Source: Flavobacterium sp. NRK1 (GTDB taxonomy: Bacteria > Bacteroidota > Bacteroidia > Flavobacteriales > Flavobacteriaceae). Taken from it: a stretch of DNA of 64,000 bases. Every line of letters begins with the position of its first letter. The first letter of the stretch is position 1. A model generated the notes under the pieces. The model worked only from the letters and a program-made list of their open reading frames with translations, did no database searches and had not been told where the DNA came from. A program made the translations under genes and the position numbers. Below are positions 34,442 through 42,901 of this stretch, in pieces. The stretch lies in NCBI RefSeq assembly GCF_024054175.1, contig NZ_JAMXLA010000001.1:2296536-2360535 (forward strand). The letters run 5' to 3'.

Positions 34442-35836
34442 TTAAGGGTTTAGCAGGTTTTCATCATTTAGTTCGGCATCTTCTTCCTGCTGAAGAGCGC
34501 GGTTAAGTATGTTTTCCGGAAGCGACTTTTTGGCTTTTGCTCCCATCTTTTTAAGTTTTTCTATACTTGTAATTATATTTCCACGGCCATCTACCAGTTT
34601 GCCCATTGCATTTTGGTATTCGTTTTGGGCGTCTTTCATTTTGTTGCCTACTTTGGTAAGATCGCCTACAAAACCTTCAAATTTATCATAAAGTGCTCCG
34701 GCCTGGCGTGCAATTTCGTATGCATTTTCCTGTTGCTTCTGGTTTGTCCACATACTGTCTATGGTGCGTAAAGTAGCTAATAGCGTACTAGGGGTTACAA
34801 TTACTATATTTCGCTCAAAAGCTTTACCATACAAAGATGAATCTTCATTAAGGGCAATTGCAAAAGCAGGTTCCATAGGTATGAAAAGCAATACAAAATC
34901 AGGACTTTCAATTTTATAAAGATCATGATAGTTCTTTTCGCTTAACTGATCTACATGTCGCTTAATAGAGTTAACGTGTTCTTTAAGATGTACCATTCGT
35001 AACGGATCATCTTCTTCATTAACATAACGCTCATAGGATACAAGCGAAACCTTTGAATCGACAATCATCTTTTTGCCATCCGGCAGATTAATAACTACAT
35101 CGGGCTGTACACGGCTGCCTTCATCAGTTATATGGCTTTGCTGTACATAGTATTCACGGTCTTTTTCAAGTCCCGATTTTTCAAGTACACGTTCCAGTAT
35201 AAGCTCCCCCCAGTTACCCTGCATTTTGGTATCGCCTTTTAGGGCACGTGTAAGGTTAAGCGTTTCTTTGCTCATTTGTTCGTTCATATCGCGCAGGCCA
35301 ATAATTTGCTGGCGTAATGCGGCGTGATAGTCAATACTTTCTTTATGGGTATCTTCTACTTTTTTTTCAAAAAGGTGGATTTTTTCCTGAAGTGGAGAAA
35401 GAATATTTTTAAGGTTTTCGCGGTTCTGTTCGGTAAATTTTGTCGATTTCTCTTCTAATATCTTATTGGCTAAGTTTTCAAATTCTTTGGTAAACTTTTC
35501 GCGAAGCTCATCGGTTTCCTGTCGCTGTTCGCGCATGCGTTCCAGCAGGTTATCAAAATCAGTTTCTTTTTTTGTAAGCTGAATGGAAAGAGCATCTTTA
35601 GCCAGTCTTAAGCTGTCGCGTTCGGCATGTGCCTGTACTAGTTGTTTTTCTATGCCTAAAAGTTCGTTTTGCGATTGCTGTTTCAGTTGTTCAATTTGCA
35701 ACTGCAGATTGTTATTACGTTCTTCATGTATTTTTTTATCAGCATTGGTTTTAGATGAAAATACGATCTTGCCAATGTAAGTACCTATGGCAAGGGCAAT
35801 AATAAAAGCAAGTAATAATGTGATAGTATCGGGCAT
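34442..35836 (-). CDS. rmuC: DNA recombination protein RmuC
   Basis: 464 residues. A single N-terminal membrane helix (about 5-26) is followed by a long coiled coil (about 30-175) and a nuclease-related domain with GNWGELILERVLEKSGLEKDREY (about 208-230), QPDVVINLPDGKKMIVDSKVSL (about 240-261) and ESPDFVLLFIPMEPAF. RmuC limits inversions and replication-associated rearrangements; the PD-(D/E)xK-like residues (DVVINL, DSK) are present. It heads a short operon with the thioesterase gene. Confidence 0.95.
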   Translation of the reverse strand: MPDTITLLLAFIIALAIGTYIGKIVFSSKTNADKKIHEERNNNLQLQIEQLKQQSQNELLGIEKQLVQAHAERDSLRLAKDALSIQLTKKETDFDNLLERMREQRQETDELREKFTKEFENLANKILEEKSTKFTEQNRENLKNILSPLQEKIHLFEKKVEDTHKESIDYHAALRQQIIGLRDMNEQMSKETLNLTRALKGDTKMQGNWGELILERVLEKSGLEKDREYYVQQSHITDEGSRVQPDVVINLPDGKKMIVDSKVSLVSYERYVNEEDDPLRMVHLKEHVNSIKRHVDQLSEKNYHDLYKIESPDFVLLFIPMEPAFAIALNEDSSLYGKAFERNIVIVTPSTLLATLRTIDSMWTNQKQQENAYEIARQAGALYDKFEGFVGDLTKVGNKMKDAQNEYQNAMGKLVDGRGNIITSIEKLKKMGAKAKKSLPENILNRALQQEEDAELNDENLLNP

Positions 35837-35878
35837 TGATGTAGTTTTTGTAAGAGGTAAAAATAATGAAAATACTTC

Positions 35879-35886
35879 TATCTTTG
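35879..35886 (+). promoter_or_regulatory. -7 promoter element (TATCTTTG) of the 35905 gene
   Basis: TAnnTTTG 19 bases before the start codon. Confidence 0.4.
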
Positions 35887-35904
35887 AGAACTAACATTTT
35901 CTAA

Positions 35905-36456
35905 ATGAAGTTAACAAACATTTTTACTTTTATTCTCTTTTGTATAGTGCATTATGTGAATGCTCAAAAGATAAAAGTTAATAAAAATTTGGCTGTTGAA
36001 CAAAGTAAAATATTCTATAAAGGATATGAACCTAATAAGCGACAACTTTATTGTTATGATATCATGAATAATGATACAATCACTGTTTATATCGTTAAGC
36101 CAGCATTAGAAGGGTATACTTTTAAATTGCAATTTTTTAAAGGGAATGTAGTTCCTAAAGTCGTAAAAATTACAGATTATCCCGCATTTGATGGGAAATC
36201 TTCGATTGAACTTGAGCTATCAAAATCCGAACTTGAGATTAATGATACTGTTTTTAAATCTGGAGATACACTACGTGTAAAATTTATGGTTATATCCAAA
36301 GATCATAGGTATTACGAAAAGAAAAAATTTAAAGGAGAGATTTTTCATATAATAGGAGGTAACAGGTATGTATGGGAAAATGGAAAGTCTATACATCATA
36401 AATTTTGGAAAAATGGAAAAACAGTTTACTCACTTCAAAAACCTAAAGAAGACTAA
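35905..36456 (+). CDS. Secreted protein of unknown family
   Basis: 183 residues with a signal peptide (about 1-20, ending VNAQ). The mature part is basic, with alternating beta-like stretches (YTFKLQFFKGNVVPKVVKIT; ELELSKSELEINDTVFKSGDTLRVKF) and a conspicuous end rich in Trp, His and Lys (RYVWENGKSIHHKFWKNGK). I do not recognise a family. No lipobox and no T9SS signal, so periplasmic location is likely. It is 36 bases upstream of a membrane protein gene. Confidence 0.6.
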   Translation: MKLTNIFTFILFCIVHYVNAQKIKVNKNLAVEQSKIFYKGYEPNKRQLYCYDIMNNDTITVYIVKPALEGYTFKLQFFKGNVVPKVVKITDYPAFDGKSSIELELSKSELEINDTVFKSGDTLRVKFMVISKDHRYYEKKKFKGEIFHIIGGNRYVWENGKSIHHKFWKNGKTVYSLQKPKED

Positions 36457-36492
36457 TCCATAAAACTATAAAACATCAAACGCAAACATATA

Positions 36493-37146
36493 ATGTCTCA
36501 AAACTACGTAACGTTCAAAAAGTTTCCTGATATCACTCAGGCAATGGCACTTCAGCAATTTTTAATTGATAATGGTATAGAATGCATTTTTCAGGATACT
36601 TCGCCTACTACGGGTAGTGCTATTTCCGGCGATTATATGAGGGAATATGAAATACAATTGCGCCCGGATACCTTTGAACAAGCCGAAGAACTATTAGAAA
36701 AACAGGCAGAAACAATGCTTACCGATCTGCCGGATGATTATTACCTATTGTCATTTTCTGATAAAGAACTGTTTGACGTTGTTTTAACGCATGATGAATG
36801 GAGCGAATTTGATTATATACTTGCCCGAAGATTACTTGAAGAAAGAGGAAAAGGTATTGATGAAGCTCATTTAATAGCAATGAGAAAACAGCGAATAGCT
36901 GATCTTGCTAAACCGGAAAAAGATCAGACGGCTTGGGTAATTGCAGGTTATATACTAGCTCTTTTAGGTGGGTTTTTCGGTATTATTACAGGTTATGTAC
37001 TTTATACTTCACAAAAAACACTTCCTAATGGCCAGGTGGTATATACCTATAGCGATAAAGACAGGAAGCAAGGTAAAAATATACTCATATTGGGTATAGT
37101 AATGATTTTGGTACTTATAGCTATGAAAGTATTGCTTTATTCCTAA
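36493..37146 (+). CDS. DUF2007-type signal-transducing domain with two membrane helices
   Basis: 217 residues. Residues about 3-72 match the DUF2007 (putative signal transducing protein) fold: YVTFKKFPDITQAMALQQFLIDNGIEC and YEIQLRPDTFEQAEELLEKQ. A charged linker follows, then two membrane helices (about 148-170 and 194-214) with a short loop. It probably senses a small signal at the inner-membrane face. Function unknown. Confidence 0.7.
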   Translation: MSQNYVTFKKFPDITQAMALQQFLIDNGIECIFQDTSPTTGSAISGDYMREYEIQLRPDTFEQAEELLEKQAETMLTDLPDDYYLLSFSDKELFDVVLTHDEWSEFDYILARRLLEERGKGIDEAHLIAMRKQRIADLAKPEKDQTAWVIAGYILALLGGFFGIITGYVLYTSQKTLPNGQVVYTYSDKDRKQGKNILILGIVMILVLIAMKVLLYS

Positions 37147-37222
37147 TATACAAGCTTTAAATTATTGTCTTTATTAGCTCTTACAATTTGTTTATTAAGT
37201 AAATTGCAGTAAAAATAAGGCT

Positions 37223-37783
37223 ATGCAAAAGAGTATTTTATGGGACGGGATAAATAACGATACAGATGAGCATTGTGCTGTAAATTATCTGGCAAATTGT
37301 ATCGTGGTCCGCTCAGAAATTGAGGGGTGGGCACATGGTGTACCCGTGTATGCAGACTATACTTGTAAGCTAGATCTGTCATGGAATGTACAGGAGTTTG
37401 ATATTAATTTTCATTTAAGGGATACGCAGCACAGCTATGGGTTTTTATGTGATGCTAATGGAAAATGGACAGATGCTTTAGGAAAGGTTTATCCTGAATT
37501 TGAAGGCTGCAGATATATAGATATTTCGCTTTCTCCTTTTACCAATTCTTTACCTGTTAATGGCTTAAATCTTTCTGATAATGAATCTGCCGAATTAGAT
37601 CTTGTTTATATAGATATTATAAACAATCAAATCCGTAAAGAGCGCCAGCATTATACCAAACTTAATAAAAGCACCTATCGTTTTGAAAGTAACCAAGGTG
37701 CGTTTAAAGCCGATATTTCTGTTGATGAGGATGGTTTTGTAACCCATTATCCGGGTTTATTCAATATGATTCAGGCAAAATAA
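37223..37783 (+). CDS. Putative glycolipid-binding protein (DUF1089)
   Basis: 186 residues, no signal peptide. The sequence matches the DUF1089/putative glycolipid-binding family throughout: WDGINNDTDEHCAVNYLAN at the start, a central NFHLRDTQHSYGFLCDANGKW, FEGCRYIDISLSPFTNSLPV, and YRFESNQGAFKADISVDEDGFV near the end. A structural homologue in Pseudomonas has a fold related to lipoprotein carriers. No partner genes are adjacent. Confidence 0.8.
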   Translation: MQKSILWDGINNDTDEHCAVNYLANCIVVRSEIEGWAHGVPVYADYTCKLDLSWNVQEFDINFHLRDTQHSYGFLCDANGKWTDALGKVYPEFEGCRYIDISLSPFTNSLPVNGLNLSDNESAELDLVYIDIINNQIRKERQHYTKLNKSTYRFESNQGAFKADISVDEDGFVTHYPGLFNMIQAK

Positions 37784-37858
37784 TAAAATGGCAAACGGCT
37801 TTATTATTCATAGAAAAAACTAAGAATTTGATTAAATTTGGGGAAATTGCCGCCAATC

Positions 37859-38545
37859 ATGAATATTAAAGTTATAGCTTTTGATGCCGATGATACCCTA
37901 TGGGTAAACGAACCTTTTTTTCAGGAAACCGAAAAGAAATTTTATCAGTTGATGGAAGATTATCTTCCGCCTCATAGTATAGCTAAAGAATTGTTTAAAA
38001 TTGAAATAGAAAATCTGGTGCTGTACGGTTATGGTATTAAGGCTTACATTTTAAGTATGATAGAAGCTGCCTTGCATATATCTGAAAATACTATTAGCGT
38101 TGAAGCTATAAGTAGGATAATTGAGTTTGGTAAAGAAATGCTGGACAAGCCAATTGAACTTCTTGATGGGGTAGAAGATACTCTTAAAGCCCTTCACGGT
38201 AGATATAAACTGGTAGTAGCCACTAAAGGTGATCTTAAAGATCAGCATAAAAAGCTGCATGAATCGGGTCTTGGACATTATTTTCACCATATTGAGGTAT
38301 TATCAGACAAGCAAAAAATAGATTATCAAAAAATGCTCAAAAGGCTGGAGGTAGAGCCATCAGAATTTTTCATGATCGGGAATTCTTTAAAGTCGGATGT
38401 ATTGCCGGTACTGGAAATAGGAGGCCATGCCTGCCATATTCCTTTTCATACTACATGGGCACACGAACAGATAGATCATACTATTGAGCATCCTAATTTT
38501 AGGGAGGTGGAAAGTATTTCACAAATTCTGTCGCTGCTCTCTTAG
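37859..38545 (+). CDS. HAD-family hydrolase
   Basis: 228 residues from the ATG at 37859. HAD motif I is FDADDTLW (nucleophile Asp8), motif II VVATKGD (Thr), motif III lysine near KIDYQKML, and motif IV MIGNSLKSDV. A helical cap (about 15-90) makes it a C1-cap enzyme. Probably a small-molecule phosphatase; the substrate is unknown. Confidence 0.87.
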   Translation: MNIKVIAFDADDTLWVNEPFFQETEKKFYQLMEDYLPPHSIAKELFKIEIENLVLYGYGIKAYILSMIEAALHISENTISVEAISRIIEFGKEMLDKPIELLDGVEDTLKALHGRYKLVVATKGDLKDQHKKLHESGLGHYFHHIEVLSDKQKIDYQKMLKRLEVEPSEFFMIGNSLKSDVLPVLEIGGHACHIPFHTTWAHEQIDHTIEHPNFREVESISQILSLLS

Positions 38546-38556
38546 ATTTGTATCAT

Positions 38557-38564
38557 TATATTTG
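38557..38564 (+). promoter_or_regulatory. -7 promoter element (TATATTTG) of the YdeI-like gene
   Basis: TAnnTTTG 15 bases before the start codon at 38579, a short leader. Confidence 0.4.
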
Positions 38565-38578
38565 AAAAACGGTATAGA

Positions 38579-39139
38579 ATGGAACCTCTTTTTTTTAAAA
38601 CCCCTAATGATTTCAGGCAATGGCTTAGCAAGAATCATGATAAAGAAACTGAGCTTTTAGTGGGTTTCCATAAAAAAGGAACCGGGAAACCAAGTATTAC
38701 ATGGCCTGAATCTGTAGAGCAGGCATTGTGTTTTGGCTGGATAGACGGTGTTAGAAGATCATTTAATGAAGATAGCTACACCATACGCTTTACACCCCGA
38801 AAAGCAACCAGTACCTGGAGTGCAATAAATATAAATAAGATAGAAGAACTAATTGCTGAAAACCTTGTAAATGAAGCAGGTCTTTCTGCCTATGCAAAAA
38901 GAAAAGAAAGTAATTCTAAAATCTATAGTTATGAGAGGGAAGAAGATGCAGAGCTTCCAAAAGCTATGGAAAAAATATTTAAAGCAAATAAACCTGCGTG
39001 GGAATTTTTTATAAAACAGCCTCCTTATTATCGTAAAATAATGCTGCATCATATTGTGTCGGCAAAGCAGGATAAAACCAAACAGTCCCGTTTTGATGCT
39101 TTGGTAAAGGCATGTGCCGAGGAGAAAAGATTGCGTTGA
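38579..39139 (+). CDS. YdeI/OmpD-associated family protein
   Basis: 186 residues, cytosolic. Matches the YdeI family: FKTPNDFRQWLSKNHDKETELLVGFHKKG at the start, WPESVEQALCFGWIDGVRRSF (about 41-61) and YTIRFTPRKATSTWSAININK (about 65-85), with a C-terminal helical domain. Members are sometimes annotated as bacteriocin-protection or OmpD-associated; these names come from distant examples and the function here is unknown. Confidence 0.82.
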   Translation: MEPLFFKTPNDFRQWLSKNHDKETELLVGFHKKGTGKPSITWPESVEQALCFGWIDGVRRSFNEDSYTIRFTPRKATSTWSAININKIEELIAENLVNEAGLSAYAKRKESNSKIYSYEREEDAELPKAMEKIFKANKPAWEFFIKQPPYYRKIMLHHIVSAKQDKTKQSRFDALVKACAEEKRLR

Positions 39140-39187
39140 AACAGCAGCAGCTACGATGTATAGGTATTATATTACAATTTTTTATAT

Positions 39188-39195
39188 TATATTTG
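39188..39195 (+). promoter_or_regulatory. -7 promoter element (TATATTTG) of the amidase gene
   Basis: TAnnTTTG 48 bases upstream of the start at 39243. Confidence 0.4.
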
Positions 39196-39242
39196 AGTTA
39201 TATACATATAAGCCTGATTATTAATCTAACAACCAATTTAAT

Positions 39243-39863
39243 ATGAAAAAATCAATCAGAATTTTTGCGCTGCTGGCTATTGGAATATGTTTTGCTTTTG
39301 CATTGCCAAAAAAAGGGGAACCTAAAAAGATCAATGTACTTATAGATGCCGGACATGGCGGTAAAGATTATGGGGCAGTTCATAATGCTTTTAGAGAAAA
39401 GGAGATTACAAATCAAATTGCGGCTAAAATAATGGCTGTAAACAGCGATAAAGAAATAGTGCTGCACTTTACAAGAGAAGAAGATGCTTTTGTTGACCTT
39501 AACGAACGTGTAGAGGCAATGAATACTATTAAGCCAGATCTTGTACTGTCTTTACATGTAAATTATACTAATAAAGAAGAGAGCCGTTCAGGGATGGAGT
39601 TTTTTGTGTGTAAAGATGCAAAAGAAGCTTCAAAATCTATAGCTTATGCCAATAAGTTGTCGGATAAATTTGAAAATAAAGGATATAAAGTTGCCGAACT
39701 AAAATATGCTAACTTTTACACGTTAAAAAAATCTGAAGTACCAACTGTTGTCATGGAATTGGGGTATCTTTCAAACGAAATTGACAGGGCTTACCTTACT
39801 AACAATAAAACACAGGATGAAATTGCCGGTATTGTGGCAGACTTCCTTAAAGAAATAAAGTAA
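39243..39863 (+). CDS. N-acetylmuramoyl-L-alanine amidase (Amidase_3)
   Basis: 206 residues with a signal peptide (about 1-20). All zinc and catalytic residues of Amidase_3 are visible: His38 (IDAGHGG), Glu54 (REKEI), His105 (LSLHVN) and Glu172 (VVMELGYLSN). It cuts the amide between MurNAc and L-Ala in peptidoglycan, as in daughter-cell separation. The enzyme is minimal, with no SPOR or LysM domain for septal targeting. It is 7 bases upstream of the DUF6526-like gene. Confidence 0.93.
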   Translation: MKKSIRIFALLAIGICFAFALPKKGEPKKINVLIDAGHGGKDYGAVHNAFREKEITNQIAAKIMAVNSDKEIVLHFTREEDAFVDLNERVEAMNTIKPDLVLSLHVNYTNKEESRSGMEFFVCKDAKEASKSIAYANKLSDKFENKGYKVAELKYANFYTLKKSEVPTVVMELGYLSNEIDRAYLTNNKTQDEIAGIVADFLKEIK

Positions 39864-39870
39864 AAATATC

Positions 39871-40308
39871 ATGGCGCAACAAAGCTATAAAAATCATATA
39901 CGGTTTTATACACCTCATCATTTTGTGTTTTATCCGGTAATGCTTGTATTTATTATAGCTTCGGCATGGTTGGCATTTTCAGATAGCGATAATATGCTTA
40001 TATGGCTTTTTATTACTTCTGCATTTATAGCCATAACATTATTAAGTTTTATGATGCGCCAGCACTATGCATTAACCCTGCAGGACAGAATTGTACTGCT
40101 GGAATTACGTTATCGTTTTTTTGCAACTACAGGCGAGCGTCTTGAAATGTATGAAAACATGCTTACCGAGGGGCAACTATTTGCCTTACGTTTTGCACAG
40201 GACGATCAGTTACTTCTACTAATCCGTAAAGCTATTAATGAAGAATTATCTCCTGATGCTATAAAACAATCTATTAAAGACTGGAAAGCAGATAACAGGA
40301 GGGTATAA
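39871..40308 (+). CDS. DUF6526-like membrane protein
   Basis: 145 residues, starting MAQQSYKNHIRFYTPHHFVF, with two membrane helices (about 18-36 and 43-62) and a basic cytosolic tail containing RIVLLELRYRFFATTGERL and SPDAIKQSIKDWKADNRRV. This layout matches a small Bacteroidetes family I know as DUF6526; function unknown. Co-transcribed with the amidase gene and followed by a very strong terminator. Confidence 0.7.
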   Translation: MAQQSYKNHIRFYTPHHFVFYPVMLVFIIASAWLAFSDSDNMLIWLFITSAFIAITLLSFMMRQHYALTLQDRIVLLELRYRFFATTGERLEMYENMLTEGQLFALRFAQDDQLLLLIRKAINEELSPDAIKQSIKDWKADNRRV

Positions 40309-40312
40309 TATA

Positions 40313-40346
40313 AAAGCGGGGCAATTTAAATTGCCCCGCTTCTTTT
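40313..40346. terminator. Bidirectional terminator (24-bp perfect palindrome)
   Basis: Arms GCGGGGCAATTT and its exact complement with A- and T-rich flanks, between convergent genes. Confidence 0.92.
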
Positions 40347-40398
40347 AGATTAGGTTCGGAATTTTCTATTGAAAGATTCTTACCTCTAACCTGTTATC

Positions 40399-40848
40399 TT
40401 AAAAATCATCTCCGCTGTTATTTCTGCTGCTGCTGTCACTGCGCCTTCTGTCATTTTCATCATCATACCTGTACTCATTTTCAGAACTTGAAGATGATGT
40501 GCTTCTGGTTTCTTCATTTTCTGTTCTTCCCGGGCTGCGTTGCATCTGGTCGTTTTGATTCCAGTCATTATTTTCTGTGCCGCGGTTAGCTGAAGTGCTT
40601 CCCATTCTTTTTTCTTCTTCCCAAGTATCTTCATCCTCATTATAGGTTTTTGAACCCATTGAAAATGATTCTTCCTTACTCATATTTCTGCCTGAATCAC
40701 TTCTGCGGTCTGTAGTATCCCAATTTTCATTATCAGGATTGGTTCTGCCGGCCGTTTCTCTTTTTTCGCCCAGATTGCCTGTATTTTCATTTCTGTTTTC
40801 ACGGTCGCGATTATTCCAGTCGCGGTTGTCGTTGTTGTTTGTTGACAT
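40399..40848 (-). CDS. Low-complexity, highly hydrophilic protein
   Basis: 149 residues made almost only of Asn, Arg, Glu, Asp, Ser, Gly and Thr, with no cysteine and almost no hydrophobic residues. It starts MSTNNNDNRDWNNRDRENRN and repeats DN/RN/DR-like units. Intrinsic disorder is predicted along its whole length. The composition recalls bacterial hydrophilins and stress-linked proteins, but I recognise no family. It is one of three such proteins in this stretch; the 65-residue neighbour lies immediately upstream on the same strand. Codon use keeps it open and it has a normal start, so it is probably real. Confidence 0.6.
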   Translation of the reverse strand: MSTNNNDNRDWNNRDRENRNENTGNLGEKRETAGRTNPDNENWDTTDRRSDSGRNMSKEESFSMGSKTYNEDEDTWEEEKRMGSTSANRGTENNDWNQNDQMQRSPGRTENEETRSTSSSSSENEYRYDDENDRRRSDSSSRNNSGDDF

Positions 40849-40868
40849 AATATTTATTTGTTTGGTTG

Positions 40869-41066
40869 TTAATATTTGTTTTTATATTCTTCTGTTTTGC
40901 CGTTCTGAATTTTTTGAGCTGTTTTGGTAGCAGTAGTTTTTTTTGCTGCACCTTTTTCAGCCTGATTCATTGTTTTTTTAAGGTTAGATTCAGAAGGATC
41001 TACCGAAAGATCATGTTTAGGTTTACTTGATACTTTTGGTGCCGGTGTTTGGTCTTTTCCTGCCAT
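40869..41066 (-). CDS. Small hydrophilic basic protein
   Basis: 65 residues from the ATG at 41066: MAGKDQTPAPKVSSKPKHD, then SESNLKKTMNQAEKGAAKKTTATKTAQKI. Rich in Lys, Thr and Ala, no hydrophobic core, likely disordered or weakly helical. No family recognised. It is 20 bases upstream of the 149-residue hydrophilic protein gene, so the two are probably co-transcribed. Confidence 0.5.
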   Translation of the reverse strand: MAGKDQTPAPKVSSKPKHDLSVDPSESNLKKTMNQAEKGAAKKTTATKTAQKIQNGKTEEYKNKY

Positions 41067-41384
41067 GATATTGTTTTTTAAAAGGTTACAATACAAAGTT
41101 CGTAAAGGGTAATAAAGGTGTGGTTGCCAATTAACGTTCTGTTTAATTGAAAATGTTATAAAAAACCTTAACAATCAATTATATAGCCAGTGTTTTCGGG
41201 GTTTTAGTAAATTCCGGTTTATATTATGGTCGTAAAGTTTAACAAACAATTTTGGCTGCCGTGTAAAATCGAACAGTATTATATAAGTACCTTAGTGGTG
41301 ATTTAATAAGGGTTTACGGGTAAAATTTTTTTCAAAAAAGCTTTTTATCCTTAACTTTAAACATTACTAACTTAACTGTATATT
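41067..41384. other. Divergent intergenic region of about 320 bases
   Basis: AT-rich gap between the small hydrophilic gene and the YceI gene. I found no RNA gene or coding frame. It must contain two divergent promoters; no perfect TAnnTTTG is present, only imperfect matches such as CTTAACTTTA at about 41350-41360. The absence of the usual promoter may mean an alternative sigma factor. Confidence 0.4.
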
Positions 41385-41924
41385 ATGGCAACAAACAAAT
41401 GGGTTCTGGATCTGGCACATTCTGAAGTGCATTTTAAAATAAAACACCTTGTTATCTCTACAATAACGGGTTCATTCAATATTTTTTCGGGTACACTTGA
41501 AACTAAAGAGCATGACAATTTTAATAATGCGCATTTTGAAATTAGTATAGATGTGTTTAGTATAGATACTAATAACTCAACAAGGGATGAGCATCTAAAA
41601 TCTGAAGATTTTTTTAATGCAGATATATATCCTAAAATTAATTTTTCATCAACAGGATTTGTTCACACCGGAGGAGATAACTATAAGCTTACAGGCCAGC
41701 TAACTATAAAAGGGGTTACAAAACCGGTAGTGTTTGATGTATTGTTTGGTGGTGAGGCTAAAGATGGTTTTGGTATAAACAGGGCCGGTTTTGAAATTGA
41801 AGGTAAAATAAACAGAAACGACTTTAATATTCATGCTCCTGATGTCACAGAAACAGGTGGACTTGTGCTTGGTGAAGATATTAAGCTGCATGCCAATGTG
41901 CAGTTTACAAATGAAACAAAATAA
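41385..41924 (+). CDS. YceI-family lipid-binding protein (cytosolic form)
   Basis: 179 residues forming the YceI lipocalin-like barrel: WVLDLAHSEVHFKIKHL at the start, GSFNIFSGTLETKE, DVFSIDTNNSTRDEHLKSEDFFNADIYPKI, LTIKGVTKPVVFDV, and NRNDFNIHAP. There is no signal peptide, unlike the periplasmic E. coli YceI, so it probably binds isoprenoid or other lipid in the cytoplasm. The stop codon lies inside a palindromic terminator shared with the convergent gene. Confidence 0.9.
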   Translation: MATNKWVLDLAHSEVHFKIKHLVISTITGSFNIFSGTLETKEHDNFNNAHFEISIDVFSIDTNNSTRDEHLKSEDFFNADIYPKINFSSTGFVHTGGDNYKLTGQLTIKGVTKPVVFDVLFGGEAKDGFGINRAGFEIEGKINRNDFNIHAPDVTETGGLVLGEDIKLHANVQFTNETK

Positions 41925-41951
41925 TAAAAGGGCTTTAAAGCCCTTTTATTA
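41922..41951. terminator. Shared palindromic terminator containing the stop codons of both convergent genes
   Basis: A 30-bp perfect palindrome centred on GGGCTTTAAAGCCC. Its first three bases are the TAA of the YceI gene and its last three the TAA of the leftward hydrophilic gene. Confidence 0.85.
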
Positions 41952-42359
41952 TTTTCCGGGATCAATATTCCCCCTTTGTTTTTTATTGTCAGGATGTGAA
42001 GCAGGATAACGATCTTTTTCGATATCAGAATTAAAATCACGGTTTTCCGCTGTTTCAATATCTTCATCTTCATTTGCAGTACCACGGCTCTTGCTCACTA
42101 CTTCGCCATCATCTCGTGTAGTATGGCTGCTCTGGCTTACAGGCGCTGCTTTTTTTTCATCTACATCGCGGGCTCTTTTTACAGTTTCGGTATCACCATC
42201 GATATCCTTATCTATTTCAGTTTTCAGTTTATCTTTAGAAGGGTTGTAGTTTTTAGGAAGATTCTCGCCGCTAAAACCTTCATTTTTTTCGCTGAATTTC
42301 TCCTGATTGTTTATCTTTTTAGATCCAAGATCTTTAGGATCATCTGTTCCTTGTATCAT
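41949..42359 (-). CDS. Low-complexity hydrophilic acidic protein
   Basis: 136 residues rich in Asp, Glu, Lys, Ser and Asn with no hydrophobic stretch: MIQGTDDPKDLGSKKINNQE at the start and SDIEKDRYPASHPDNKKQRG near the end. Predicted disordered. I recognise no family. It resembles the proteins encoded at 40399 and 40869 in composition but not in alignment. Convergent with the YceI gene. Confidence 0.55.
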   Translation of the reverse strand: MIQGTDDPKDLGSKKINNQEKFSEKNEGFSGENLPKNYNPSKDKLKTEIDKDIDGDTETVKRARDVDEKKAAPVSQSSHTTRDDGEVVSKSRGTANEDEDIETAENRDFNSDIEKDRYPASHPDNKKQRGNIDPGK

Positions 42360-42386
42360 AGCAATAATTTTTAAATTTATAACTTG

Positions 42387-42899
42387 TTACCTGAAGTTTA
42401 TAATATAATTATGGTAGGAGGTAACCATTTCATTTACCGTTTTTTCAAGTGATGGCTTTAAATTTTCATAGCCGTCTTTAAGTTCTCCTTCAGATGTAAA
42501 ATAATCGGGGAGCTTATATTCAACCAGATTATCATAATCTGTATAAATATCACTAACTGTAAACTTTAAAGTATAGTAATCGCCATAAAAAGTAAGTTTT
42601 ATATCGTAGCGTATAGTATAGCTAAAGGTTTCACCTTTATTTCGAATAAAAAAGGCATTTTTTTTTAAGGCGCTTATACTCATTGCATTTTGCTGTACAT
42701 CATACACATCATAGCCTTTTTTGTTTGTACGGTTATATGACGCTGCCCATGCCTTTGATATTTCCAGCAGTTTCTCATTTGAGGTTGCTGGAATATCTGC
42801 CTGTACAGGTTCAAAACCCTGCGGTGTAAGTTCAAGCCTGGGCTGTGCAATAGCAGAAATAATTATAAAAAAGCAAAGTAAAGTTAGCAGCCTACGCAT
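42387..42899 (-). CDS. DUF4468-like secreted protein
   Basis: 170 residues with a signal peptide (about 1-18, ending AIAQ). The pattern KLLEISKAWAASYNRTNKKGYDVYDVQQN and YTIRYDIKLTFYGDYYTLKFTVSDIY fits the DUF4468 (TBP-like fold) family of Bacteroidetes envelope proteins of unknown function. It ends with a two-base gap from the 86-residue gene upstream; the pair is probably one operon. Confidence 0.7.
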   Translation of the reverse strand: MRRLLTLLCFFIIISAIAQPRLELTPQGFEPVQADIPATSNEKLLEISKAWAASYNRTNKKGYDVYDVQQNAMSISALKKNAFFIRNKGETFSYTIRYDIKLTFYGDYYTLKFTVSDIYTDYDNLVEYKLPDYFTSEGELKDGYENLKPSLEKTVNEMVTSYHNYIINFR

Positions 42900-42901
42900 G
42901 A

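Noticed and set aside
38579..39139. YdeI-like protein called a bacteriocin immunity factor
   Set aside because: No bacteriocin gene is nearby and the name derives from distant relatives; only family membership is supported.
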